Below the pieces are notes generated by a model. That model saw nothing but the letters and a program-made list of their open reading frames with translations. It made no database searches and was not told the DNA's origin. The translations under genes and the position numbers were made by a program. 64,000 bases of DNA. Origin: Ilex aquifolium. Lineage: Eukaryota > Streptophyta > Magnoliopsida > Aquifoliales > Aquifoliaceae. Location of the stretch: positions 11,011,701 to 11,075,700 of the forward strand of contig OX637396.1 in the NCBI GenBank assembly GCA_951799425.1, read 5' to 3'. How positions within the stretch are numbered: the first letter of the stretch is position 1; each line of letters begins with the position of its first letter. Of the stretch, positions 12,451-23,138 are shown piece by piece.

Positions 12451-12936
12451 AAGTGGCGGTGAAAATGTGTGTGTGTCAGTAGTCAATCTCCCAAGGTGGT
12501 TAATCTCCTATTACGTCAAATCCATGGAATGTGTGAAGACACAATTCCTTTATACAATCAAGAGAGCAGATCCAATTTACAACATTAACTTAATTAAAAT
12601 ATCTATTGAAAGTAGAAAGACCCATTTTGTGTGGTGTGTGTCTCTGTTCTTTTTTTTTTTTTTTTGTGTATGTGAGAGAGGAGGTCTTAGCAGTAAGAGA
12701 GAGAGATAGGAGACGTTGCTCTGTGTGTGTGTTTTTCTGTGTTTTGTGTGTGTGTGTGTGAGAGAGAGAGAGGATGCCAGACAGAATGAGAGACCGAACA
12801 GATACGGAGGGAAGGAGAGTAGAGTAAGGGTTTTCTGGGTTGAGGTGAGAGGGAGAGAGTGAGAGACGTGTTCAAAGAATCCTGAAATGAGACGTAGAGA
12901 GTGAGAGATAGACGTCTTTAAAGTATTAGAATGAGA
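12451..12936. repeat. GT/GA-rich simple sequence
   Basis: Interspersed (GT)n, (GA)n and a T17 run fill this stretch. Serine/leucine/threonine-histidine repeats predicted on the minus strand come from these simple repeats and are not a protein. Confidence 0.8.
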
Positions 12937-13038
12937 GGCCTCTAGAAATTCAGGCATCAATTAGGATCTTTGGATTAATAACCTTAAAACAATCTCAATA
13001 ACGAAAAACTAAAGATAAATAATTCTAGCTCAACGAGG
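12937..13038 (+). repeat. 102-bp tandem duplication, intact unit
   Basis: This unit begins GGCCTCTAGAAATTCAGG and is followed directly by a second copy (13039-13054 continued at 17832-about 17917), which the copia element split at ATTCA. It therefore serves as an uninterrupted version of the insertion site. Confidence 0.9.
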
Positions 13039-13054
13039 GGCCTCTAGAAATTCA

Positions 13055-13260
13055 TGTTAAACAATCAAGAGAAATACAAAGAAACAAGAAAAGAGGAGGC
13101 TAGAGTTTCATTGATACTGCATAATTCTATTGAATACCAAGAAATAGTTTAACCTAAATACATAGAGACTATATATAGTCTAAACAAAAGAAACTAAAAA
13201 GGCAGGAATAAAAGACTATTCTACCCTTAATAAACAAAATAGCCTCTATATTTCTTAACA
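13055..13260 (-). repeat. 3' LTR of copia element (206 bp)
   Basis: Starts TGTTAAACAATC and ends TTTCTTAACA. A TATA-like ACTATATATAGTC palindrome lies in the middle. It lacks a 9-bp AGGAAGAGG-type segment that the 5' LTR has. Confidence 0.95.
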
Positions 13261-13275
13261 TCTCCCCTCAAACTC
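13261..13275 (-). other. Copia polypurine tract
   Basis: On the minus strand GAGTTTGAGGGGAGA lies directly before the 3' LTR, the expected plus-strand primer position. Confidence 0.85.
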
Positions 13276-14707
13276 ACGATGCGGCAGCTACAAGCATCGA
13301 GAGTTTGCCAACTAGAAAATGAAAACGGGAAATAGAATGCGACTTGGTAAAGAAATCTGCAATCTGCAAAGAAGAAGAAACAAAGGGCAAAGTAATGGTG
13401 TTATGCTTGAGATGATGACGAGTAAGGTGACAATCGATCTCAATGTGCTTAGTTCGTTCATGAAAAATCGAGTTGTGAGCAATCTGAATAGAACTCTGGT
13501 TGTCACAATACATTGGAGTGGGATGAGAAATAGAAACTCCCATATCTGCAAGTAACCAACGTAACCAAACAATCTCTTTAGTAGTAGATGCCATAGCACG
13601 ATATTCTGCTTCGGTTGAAGATTGAGAAACAATAGATTGTTTCTTGCTCTTCCAAGAAATAAGAGAATCACCCAAAAAGATACAGAAACCAGTAACAGAC
13701 TTGCGATCTGTGGGATCACTGTCATGATCAGCATCAGAGTATGCACGCAGCTCCAAGGAAGAGGTGGATGGAAGTAAAAGACTCTGAAAAATTGTACCCC
13801 GAAGATACCGCAAAATACGAAAAACAGCTGCCCAATGAACTGTAGTAGGAGAAGCAACAAACTGACTAACAACATGAACAGCATATGCAATATCTGGACG
13901 AGTAATAGTGAGATATACCAAACTCCCAACAATAGTACGGTATAAAGTAGGATCTGACAAAAGTAAACCATCAGAAGAAGAATACTTTGCGTTAACCTCA
14001 ATGGGAGTATCTACAGTCTTATTATCAGTAAGTCTAGCCCGCTCAAGAATATCTGCAACATATTTCGACTGAGAAAGAAGATAACCTCTGGGTGAGTGGG
14101 CTACCTCAATACCCAAGAAATATCGTAGAAAACTCAAATCATTCATTTCAAACTGTCTAGCTAACTCTGTCTTCAAAACTGAAATACCATCAATATCATC
14201 ACCAATAATAATCATGTCATCAACATATAAAGACAGAATGATACGACATGCATCAGTGCACTTAACAAAAAGAGCAGAATCATGACTACTAGAAGCAAAT
14301 CCAAGAGAAGACATCACAACAGAAAATTTCTCAAACCAAGCACGAGGTGCTTGTTTGAGACCATATAATGCTTTCTTTAGCTTGCAAACATACCCATAAT
14401 CATGTGAAACACCAGGAGGAGGAGCCATATAAAATTCTTCTTGAAGATCTTCATTCAAGAAGGCATTTTTAACATCAAGTTGAGAGATATGCCACTGACA
14501 AACCGAAGCAACTGCAATAAGAGTACGAATAGTAGTCATTTTTGCAACAAGAGCAAATGTCTCCTCATAATTCATACCATACTGTTGAGAGTACCCTTTT
14601 GCAACCAACCTAGTTTTGTATCGCTCAACAGATCCATCAGAATTAGTCTTGATCTTATACACCCAACGACAACCAACAACACTCTTACCAGGAGGTAGAG
14701 GAATCAA
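13274..14707 (-). pseudogene. Copia reverse transcriptase-RNase H
   Basis: This 477-residue frame carries the Ty1/copia reverse transcriptase: the LVAKGYSQ and LDVKNAFLN segments, KALYGLKQAPRAW near residue 112, the catalytic YVDDM at 161-165, and a C-terminal RNase H with SDADHDSDPTDRKS and SSTEAEYRA. The usual AFLNGDL motif reads AFLNEDL here, a Gly-to-Glu change. It is in frame with the integrase ORF, but a TGA at 14711-14713 separates them, so no fused polyprotein forms. Otherwise the domain is uninterrupted to its end beside the polypurine tract. Confidence 0.95.
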
Positions 14708-14710
14708 ATA

Positions 14711-16615
14711 TCAAGTACCTGTCTTATGCAAAGCAGAAAGTTCCTCATCCATAGCTTGTTGCCAAAAAGGATCAAGAATTGCCTCTTTATAGGACGAGGG
14801 CTCAGAGAGACAATGAATAGAAGCTAAAAAGGAAGTAAAAGATGAAGAATAACAAGAATAAGTAAAATCTGGTAACTTTGTGGACTTACGAATGCGTGTA
14901 GATTGACGTAGAGGTGGATCCACAATCTTAGACAGAGCTTGAGGGACCATAGAAGAAGATGGAGCTTCGGGTGTGCTAGAGAGTAAAGTGTCAGTACCTG
15001 CAGAATGATCAGAAAAATGATCTATACAAATAAGATCAGATCTAGTGAAGCTATGAGTAGTGGATGGAATAGAAAAGAACGGTATATGCTCGAGAAAAAC
15101 AACATTTCGAGACATATAAAATTTCTGAGTTATTGGATCAAAACAACGATACCCCTTTTTACCTTCACCATAACCAAGAAAAACACAAATAGCAAATCGA
15201 GAGGATAGCTTGTTGCGTTCTACATGAGGACGAAGAACGAAACAAGTACAACCAAAAACTCTAAAAGAAGAATAATCAGGGGCATACCCATACAACTTTT
15301 CGAAAGAAGAAACACCTGAAATATGATAAGATGGAATTGTATTAATCAAAGTTACAGCAGTAAGAATAGCTTCACCCCAAAACACACTAGGAACAGAAGC
15401 AGACAACAAGAGAGAACGAGCAGTTTCAACAATGTGCCTATATTTTCTTTCAGCAACACCATTTTGCTCAGGAGTATCTGTACACGAAGTTTGGTAAATA
15501 GTTCCATCTAAGGCAAGCAACTGACAAAATTCATTAGAAGTGTATTCCCCACCCAAATCACACCTAAAACATTTGACAACAGCAGAATGTTGAGTTTTGA
15601 CAAGAGCTCGAAAGGCTGTATATATCCCAAAGAATTCAGAACGATGTTTCATTAAATAAATCCAACAATAACGAGTATGATCATCAATAAAAGAAACATA
15701 ATATCGAGACCCTCCTTTTGTGGCAACAGGAGAAGATCCCCATACATTAGAATGAATCAAATCAAATGGAGAAGAAGAAACGGAAATACTTCGATTAAAA
15801 GGTAAAGCAGAAAATTTTGCCAGTTTACATCCACTACAATCAGAAATATCACAAGTTTGCAAATTTCCTAAGGCCCCTGTGGATGCCAAAAATCTCAAAC
15901 GAGAAGAGGAAACATGACCTAGACGAGAATGCCATAAATAAAAACTAGAAGAAGAAGAACTCAAACGAAAAGAAGATAAATCAACACTAGGAGCAGCAGC
16001 AGCAGCAACTGGCACTTTTAACTCATCCAAAATATATAGTCCCCCCTTCCTACGGCCTGTCCCAATCAGCTTCTGAGACTGCAGATCCTGCACATAACAA
16101 GAAGAAGAGGAAAAGGTGACTAAATTACCAGAATCACATAACTGACCAACAGAAGCAAGATTTAATGTGAGTTTCGGAATATGATAAACATTAGGGAGAG
16201 ACAAGTGGGGTGTGACAACAGAACCAACACCTGCTAAAGGCATAGGAGTTTCATCAGCAGTCATAACAGGAATAGAAGAAGAAGGCATAACAGAAGCAAA
16301 AGATGAAGAATCTGAAGACATATGATGTGAAGCACCAGAATCCAAGACCCATACAGAATGTGACATACCTGAAGAACTATAAGGCAACTGACCTACGGAA
16401 GAGGAAGCAGACATAGCTTGTGGTTGTAAGGAGAGAAACTTCTGAAATTGCTCAGCCAAAGTACTAGGATCGATGAAAGGATCTGATGAAACTACTGCTG
16501 CAGTATTAGACTGTGGTGGTTTGTAACCCTGAGGTGGTCTATGAGCATTAGATTGTGACTGGTTGTCAGGCTTCCAAGCTTGAGATTGCTGCTGCGATTG
16601 ATTCTGCTGTCTCAA
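14711..16615 (-). pseudogene. Copia protease-integrase
   Basis: The 634-residue frame begins in the Gln-rich end of gag. The protease motif VLDSGASHHM is near residue 91, then a GAG-pre-integrase zinc region (H, H, C..C around WHSRLGH and CSGC), then an rve integrase core. In the core the first catalytic Asp has become Asn (IHSNVWG instead of the usual HSDVWG), while the later CDLGGEY and AERK acidic residues remain. The frame ends in TGA at 14711-14713, where the reading frame otherwise continues straight into reverse transcriptase. The track-style start is not ATG; the true start was upstream in gag. Confidence 0.95.
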
Positions 16616-16619
16616 CTTC

Positions 16620-17402
16620 TTAGGACATTGAGCCTTCCAATGACCTTTTTGCTTACAGAAACTGCCTCGTCGAAGGCAACCCTTGTGTAAGGCTTATTCT
16701 GATTATTAGAGAATGGCTTAGAAGGTACTGCTAACACAGAAGGATTAGAAGTAGAAAGAATTCCTTTTCAGAATAAGACTTGAGACGTATTTCTTCAGCC
16801 AATAACTCACTGACAACTGAGTCAACAGAAGGAAGTGGAGAACGATGCAAAATTGAACCTCTAAGTACTTCAAAATCACTGCGAAGTGTCGTTAAAAATT
16901 GTACCAATCGTCGCTGCTCTCTACGATCAATATAGGCACCACATGCCTTTAATTCTGCCGATTCTGTAAGAGCCAATTGATCCCAAAGATCTGTCATAGC
17001 AGAATAAAACTCCTGAATACTCATATTCTGCTGCTGAAGAGCTCATATGTCATTCTCCAATTGATACTACTTTGCAAAATTTGATTGAGTGAATAACCTT
17101 TGCAGATGATCTCAAACCTCTTTTGCTGTCTCATACTTCGCCAATTGTGTACAAATAGAATGCTCAACAGAATTGTTAATCCAAGTAATAATTTTCGCAT
17201 TGTTTGCTTCCCAGATATCTATCAAATCAGCATAACAATCATCAGTATTCTTAGGTTTCACAGAGGTTCCACTAACATATCCCCATATCTTTTTACCCTT
17301 AAGAAAATTTTTCATCACATAACTCCAATACGAATAGTTCTTTCCATCCAACCTCACACTCACAGACTGAAGCGAATCATCTCTTTCAGTAGTCATAATC
17401 AA
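16620..17402 (-). pseudogene. Copia gag (UBN2-type), broken
   Basis: Gag starts with ATG at 17402 and shows the Copia gag layout (VRLDGKNYSYWSYVMKNFL, later a helical region with LTTLRSDFEVLRGSIL). TGA stops occur at 17112-17114 and 17043-17045, both in the frame of the flanking coding sequence; family positions suggest lost Trp and Arg codons. The frame then shifts near 16770 and again near 16665, the second hit lying in the CCHC zinc knuckle, of which FCKQKGHWKAQC survives in the downstream frame. Confidence 0.9.
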
Positions 17403-17604
17403 ACAACAAATAAAAACAGATCACAAAACCAGATCAAAATACCAGTGTACAGTCACGAAATACCAGATTGCAAAAACGAAACGAAGTACCTTCTTAAAAA
17501 AAACAGGTCGAAATACCAGTCACTCCAAACGGCCGTCTGAAAAAAAAAAAAGAAGAGGAAGAGGAGGCTAGGGTTTGAGATTAAGCCTCGTCCCATGAAA
17601 CTTA

Positions 17605-17616
17605 GCTCTGATACCA
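17605..17616 (-). other. Primer-binding site, initiator tRNA-Met
   Basis: TGGTATCAGAGC on the minus strand lies immediately after the 5' LTR. It is the standard plant Copia primer-binding site, complementary to the 3' end of initiator tRNA-Met. Confidence 0.97.
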
Positions 17617-17831
17617 TGTTAAAGAATCCAGAGAAATACAAAGAAACAAGAAAAGAGGAGGAAGAGGAGGCTAGGGTTTCATTGATACTGCATAATTCTA
17701 TTGAATACCAAGAAGTAGTTTAACCTAAATACATAGAAACTATATATAGTCTAAACAAAAGAAACTGAAAATGCAGGAATAAAAGACTATTCTACCCTTA
17801 ATAAACAAAATAGCCCCTATATTTCTTAACA
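17617..17831 (-). repeat. 5' LTR of copia element (215 bp)
   Basis: Same termini as the 3' LTR, with an extra AGGAAGAGG-like 9-bp segment. TSD ATTCA follows at 17832. Confidence 0.95.
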
Positions 17832-17920
17832 ATTCAGGCATCCATTAGAATCGTTAGATTAATAACCTTAAAACAATCTCAATCGCGAAAAGTTAAAGAT
17901 AAATAATACTAGCTCGTTTA

Positions 17921-18592
17921 TTATATAGATACTTAGTGATTTTAGTGATTACAGAATTGTTACAATAATTTTGATTTAATGGTCAGAAAAACTATAATTG
18001 TAACACATCTGGCTTTTCTAAATTTGGCAAGTAATGATCTTTTTTAATTTTAAATTTGCCTCAAAAATGTACCAGAACATATGACCACAGAAAACCAGAT
18101 GTATGGCAAAAAAAATAAGATCAAAAGCAATTGAATCCAAAAAGAAGAAATCAAGAAAACCATAACCAACCCAAATTTTACCATTACAAAAAGGAAATGA
18201 TCTGTGTTCGAATAAAAAGTACAAAAGAAACTGAAGAAGAAATACAAATAAAAAACTGAAGACAAACCAAAACAAAAGAACAAACACAAATGCATCAAGC
18301 AAGGGCAGCTAATAAGTTATGATAAAAAAAAAAAAAGGCTGCTATTAAGTATCATCATTACACCAATGAGCTCGGTTCATCGAAGTGTAATAATTAACCC
18401 AATGAAGGCAAAAAAAAAAAAAAAATTACTCTCTCACCAGTGCTGTATCTGCCCTAAAACAGGGCACATGTGTGGAAATTTCTCAGTCAATCCTCATCTT
18501 GCTGCATGAATTTGGCAACCTGAACCAAGAATATCAAAAAAATTTGATTCTAGAATATTAGAATAAAAAGATAAGCTTTTTTGATTTGTCCA
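17921..18592. other. Gene-free AT-rich interval
   Basis: A-rich tracts at 18320-18430. The ORFs rich in Phe/Leu on the minus strand are A-tract artefacts. Near 18487 the minus strand reads an acceptor-like TTGGTTCAG and then VAKFMQQDED plus a stop, which could be a stray terminal exon but is too short to support. Confidence 0.4.
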
Positions 18593-18748
18593 GCTTCCCT
18601 TTTGAGAGAAGAGCAGATTCATAAGGAAGATCCATACAAAGATACCACTGAACTGGTGAAGACTCATTATTATTCGCCAAAGGTTAAGGCTTTATTAGAG
18701 AAGGCGGAATACATCTTCAGGCAGCTATCATATTTTTTGAAGAAAATG
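18593..18748 (+). pseudogene. Possible isolated exon, unassigned
   Basis: A T-rich acceptor-like GATTTGTCCAG precedes, and a donor-like GTAAGCC follows, an open frame coding a helical charged peptide (REEQIHKEDPYKDTTELVK, later SPKVKALLEKAEYIFRQL). The composition looks protein-like rather than random. I do not recognise the family and there are no partner exons nearby, so this may be a gene fragment carried by a transposon. Confidence 0.3.
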
Positions 18749-19053
18749 GTAAGCCGGGTTAGTTTGCTATTCAAGGGTTTTTTGGCTTAGGTATGAAAGG
18801 AGGTAGTATGGTATTCTAAGTTTAAAAAAATTTTTGTTTAATATAGAATTTTTTGGGGTCAAATTACAATAAAAAAAAAAAGATTGAACTTAATCTTTTA
18901 GGATTAATTTGAAAAAAATACGAACTTTTGGATTGAGTAATGATTTTTTGGGGTCAAGTTTATTACCTTGTAAGTTGTTATATGCCTGCTCGAGAAGTTG
19001 ATGGGTCCTACAAAGGATGTACAACATATGAAGGTTGCTCCGTCAGATGCATT

Positions 19054-20471
19054 TCAGTAATGTGTGGTCAAGAACTGTATTTTCCGATCATTGATCCAAA
19101 TCTCAGGGACGTGAGCTATCTTTGGCCAGTCCTCGCCTTTCTCTTTCTTGCATCGCCTTTCCAAATGTGGACATTCTTCAATTCGCAGTCTTTTGAGTGT
19201 TCGGAGACACTGCAGCCCATCTGGCAAGGAGATCAAGTTAGGTCCATTCCTAATCTGCAACGACAACAGTGACCGGAGGCTTCCTAACCCATTCGGTAGA
19301 GAAACTAATCCATTACAAGACAATAATTTCATATGTCGGAGAGCATTTAAATGTTGCATGTCTTCGGGCAAAGACGTCATCTCTGGACATTCATCTATGA
19401 ACAAATTCTGGAGAGCGGTCAGGTGTTTCACTCCTTCAGATAAACACCTTAGTTTCTTACAGTTCTCTATCCACAATGTTTTCAGGGGAGACAAGCCTTG
19501 TAACCCTGTCGCCGGTAAGGATGTAAGATTGTCACAATTCCATAAATCGAGTCTCTCTAGGGATGTGAGGTTTTTGAGTCCTTCTGGTAAATATTCAAGA
19601 GAATTACAACCATCAATCTTTAAAACTTTCAGAGCAGATAGATTGTCTAGCTGATGTGACAGAGTCTTGAGATTGCATAGACTAATCTGTAGGTACTCAA
19701 GAACCTTGTGATTTTCAAGTAGTCCATCTGGAAGAACCTCCAACGTGTCAAACTCACCTACTTGAAGCCAGGAAAGTGAAGTGAAATCCATCACTTGCCT
19801 AATTAGCATTACATTACTGTTTTCTATTCTTAATTTCCCAAGTGATGGAAGAGAAGGAAATTCAGTCAACCTGGGACATTGTCTGATCTCTAATTCCCGT
19901 AAACAAGGAAAAATTTCTCCTGTGTGTGTTGTTGTCCATTCCTCCAAACTAGGCATAGCACGGAAACTGAGATTTTCCAATGCCTGAAATAATGGTTTCC
20001 CATCTCCATAGCAGTCATTGTTGAAACACTTGACAGCATCCATTTCAAAAATAGAAAGAACCTTGAGGAAGGGTAGTTTCCCAAGAGGTGGAAGATGTTC
20101 ACATCTCTTACATTGTCTTAGAGAGGTTTCAACCAGATTCTGAAGATCTAAATCTAGCAACCAATTTGGAAACTTCAAGCCTTGATACGACCATATGCTC
20201 AACTTCTTTAGATTTGGATGAGGTTGGAGACCATCAAGAATTTCTTCAACATTTTCTTTGTCAGTGTTGATGTCTCCGTAATCCAATATCAGAGCACAAA
20301 GATTTTGCTTCCTCTTTAAATTGGCACTTCTTGCGTCCTCTGAATTTCCTACATTATGGAGTCCTTTGATGGTCAACTCACCACCAAGATTTAATTCTTT
20401 CAGCTCGCCTATTTGTTGGTCATGGTTGGTACCCACAATAAAGATGCTTAAAGTTTGTAGGTTACATAACT
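19054..20471 (-). pseudogene. NB-LRR gene, C-terminal LRR part
   Basis: This is the 3' half of the resistance-gene relic that starts at 25306. It holds a long series of leucine-rich repeats of the CC-NB-LRR type (LPDGL, LPEGL, LPNGL and similar), beginning GQLCNLQTLSIFIVG and ending with the common C-terminal pattern LRIEECPHLERRC, GEDWPKIAHVP. The stop lies at 19054-19056. It is separated from the 5' half by the foldback element at 20482-23128. If the element and one TSD copy are ignored, the frame runs straight on into 23139-23501. The predicted ORF extends a few residues into the element on its right. No stop interrupts this half. Confidence 0.93.
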
Positions 20472-20481
20472 GCCCCAGTCC
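20472..20481. repeat. 10-bp TSD, left copy
   Basis: GCCCCAGTCC, repeated at 23129-23138 on the other side of the foldback element. Confidence 0.9.
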
Positions 20482-23128
20482 GAGGTTTTGACCCAACCCA
20501 TGTAATTTTCAAAAGTTATGCACAAAAAGGGGTCGGTTTGAAAGTATTTCCCAAACCCATGCACTTTTAAAAACGTCAAATGGACTGACGTTTTTAAACA
20601 AAAGACGTCAGTCCATCTGACGTTTTTAAAAAAAATTGATCTTTAAAAACGTCAGATGGACTGACGTTTTTAACATGCCTTTTGTTAAAAACGTCAGTCC
20701 ATCTGACGTCTTGTGTAGAAGGCCTCTAAGAAACGTCAGATGGACTGACGTTTCTACTGCCTTTCCGAGACCCCAGCCACCAATGCCTTATGATAGTTCA
20801 AGCCTTATGACTGCACACCACCAATTTCAATGCCTTATGACTGCACACCACCTAAATTATATTAGTATTAATATTAGTTTGGGTAATTTTAATAACTGCC
20901 CCCTAAAGTTTCTATCGAGTTTTTATTTAGTGCCATAAATTTTTATTGTTTTAATTTAATCCATCAATTTTATTTCAATTAAATCATTTCATTAATTTTC
21001 ATTTTTCGACATACTTTTAAAAATTTTCGACTTAAAATAATATTATAAAATTTATAAATAATTAATATAAATTAATATTAGTTTAGGTAATTATAATAAC
21101 TGCCCCCTAAATTTTTTCTCGAGTTTTTATTTAGTCCCATAAATTTTTATTGTTTTAGTTTAATCCATCAATTTTATTTCAATTAAATCATTTCATTAAT
21201 TTTCATTGTTCGACTACAATAATATTTTCGTTTTCAACTTACAAGATTAATTTTTATTTTTCGACTTACTTTTAAAAATTTTCGACTTACAATAATACTA
21301 TAAAATTTATAAATAATTAATATAAATTAATATTAGTTTAGGTAATTATAATAACTGCCCCCTAAAATTTCTCTCGAGTTTTTATTTAGTCCCATAAAAA
21401 TTTATTGTTTTAATTTAATCCATCAAATTTATTTCAATTAAATCATTTCATTAATTTTCATTGTTCGACTACAATAATATTTTCGTTTTCAATTTACAAG
21501 ATTAATTTTCATTTTTCGACTTACAATAATATTTTAAAAAAACGAAAACCAGTCGTTAAGAACAACAGTGAATCAGATACAAATGAATATTCCTTTTAGT
21601 GAAACTTATATTTAAAATTACTTATATTTTTTAGCATAGAAAAATGCAATTTAAAATTGCAGTGAAAGGATATGAAACTGCAAAATTTGGAACTGATTTG
21701 ACAGTGATTTAAAGTGACAATGAAAAAAGTTGGGATATAACAACACACTGCATAAAACTGATAAAGTAACGAGATAGATTAAAGTAAATAAGATATCACA
21801 TTGCAAAAGTTGAGATATGACAACACATTAAATAAAGTGATAAAACCACAATATTGCTTAAAGTAAATAGAACGTAGACATAAACGTTGTATGGTTAATA
21901 CAGTAGACACTAATAATATTTATTAATTTTCATCAGACATATACTCATCTGATAGGTATTGTTCATTAGACAATACATTAGATCGCTCAGTAGATGTTAA
22001 GTCCCTGCCAAATGTAGTTGTCACCATGTCAGATGCTATTTGAAGCATATAATATCGGCACTTACGCAACATCATCCTATTATTCTCCTTTCGAAAAATA
22101 AAAATTAATCTTGTAAGTTGAAAACGAAAATATTATTGTAGTCGAACAATGAAAATTAATGAAATGATTTAATTGAAATAAAATTGATGGATTAAACTAA
22201 AACAATAAAAATTTATGGGACTAAATAAAAACTCGAGAGAAATTTTAGGGGCCAGTTATTATAATTACCTAAACTAATATTAATTTATATTAATTATTTA
22301 TAAATTTTATAATATTATTTTAAGTCGAAAATTTTTAAAAGTAAGTCGAAAAATAAAAATTAATCTTGTAAGTTGAAAACGAAAATATTATTGTAGTCGA
22401 ACAATGAAAATTAATGAAATGATTTAATTGAAATAAAATTGATGGATTAAACTAAAACAATAAAAATTTATGGGACTAAATAAAAACTCGAGAAAAAATT
22501 TAGGGGGCAGTTATTATAATTACCTAAACTAATATTAATTTATATTAATTATTTATAAATTTTATAATATTATTTTAAGTCGAAAATTTTTAAAAGTATG
22601 TCGAAAAATGAAAATTAATGAAATGAGTTAATTGAAATAAAATTGATGGATTAAATTAAAACAATAAAAATTTATGGCACTAAATAAAAACTCGATAGAA
22701 ACTTTAGGGGGCAGTTATTAAAATTACCCAAACTAATATTAATATTAATATAATTTAGGTGGTGTGCAGTCATAAGGCATTGAAATTGGTGGTGTGCAGT
22801 CATAAGGCTTGAACTATCATAAGGCATTGGTGGCTGGGGTCTCGGAAAGGCAGTAGAAACGTCAGTCCATCTGACGTTTCTTAGAGGCCTTCTACACAAG
22901 ACGTCAGATGGACTGACGTTTTTAACAAAAGGGATGTTAAAAACGTCAGTCCATCTGACGTTTTTAAAGATCAATTTTTTTTAAAAACGTCAGATGGACT
23001 GACGTCTTTTGTTTAAAAACGTCAGTCCATCTGACGTTTTTAAAAGTGCATGGGTTTGGGAAATACTTTCAAATCGACCCCTTTTTGTGCATAACTTTTG
23101 AAAATTACATGGGTTGGGTCAAAACCTC
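20482..23128. mobile_element. Foldback Mutator-like element, 2.65 kb
   Basis: The element is a near-perfect inverted repeat: arms of about 1.05 kb (20482-21530 and 22085-23128) around a unique loop of about 550 bp. It starts GAGGTTTTGACCC and ends with the complement. The 10-bp TSD fits Mutator-like elements (8-11 bp). Each arm carries five alternating copies of ACGTCAGATGGACTGACGT, itself a 7-bp stem with 5-bp loop, and three direct repeats marked by CTGCCCCCTAAA at about 20896, 21100 and 21354, mirrored at about 22248, 22503 and 22708. No transposase is visible, so it is non-autonomous. The 100-residue ORFs at 20636 and 22672 are the same repeat read from both arms and are not genes. Confidence 0.92.
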
Positions 23129-23138
23129 GCCCCAGTCC

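Larger units (their letters stand above)
13055..17831 (-). mobile_element. Complete but inactive Ty1/copia element
   Basis: This 4.8-kb element has LTRs at 13055-13260 and 17617-17831, both TGTTAA...TTAACA, a tRNA-Met primer-binding site next to the right LTR, a polypurine tract next to the left LTR, and ATTCA duplicated at 13050-13054 and 17832-17836. It reads on the minus strand: gag, protease, integrase, reverse transcriptase and RNase H, the Copia order. By eye the LTRs differ at about 8 positions plus a 9-bp indel, so insertion is fairly recent but not new. Coding is broken by three in-frame stops, frameshifts and a changed integrase catalytic residue. It can no longer move on its own. 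Confidence 0.97.

Noticed and set aside
12577-12960. Ser/Leu/His-rich minus-strand ORF, 127 residues
   Set aside because: Derived from GT/GA microsatellites and a T run.
13312-14001. Leu/Ile-rich minus-strand ORF, 229 residues, apparent membrane protein
   Set aside because: Shadow frame of the copia reverse transcriptase-RNase H.
18487-18520. Terminal-exon-like VAKFMQQDED on the minus strand
   Set aside because: Only eleven codons with an acceptor-like motif; no supporting upstream exon in that direction.
20636-22974. Two 100-residue ORFs almost identical in sequence on opposite strands
   Set aside because: They are the same stretch of the foldback arms read from each side; the frames cross hairpin repeats and have no domain.
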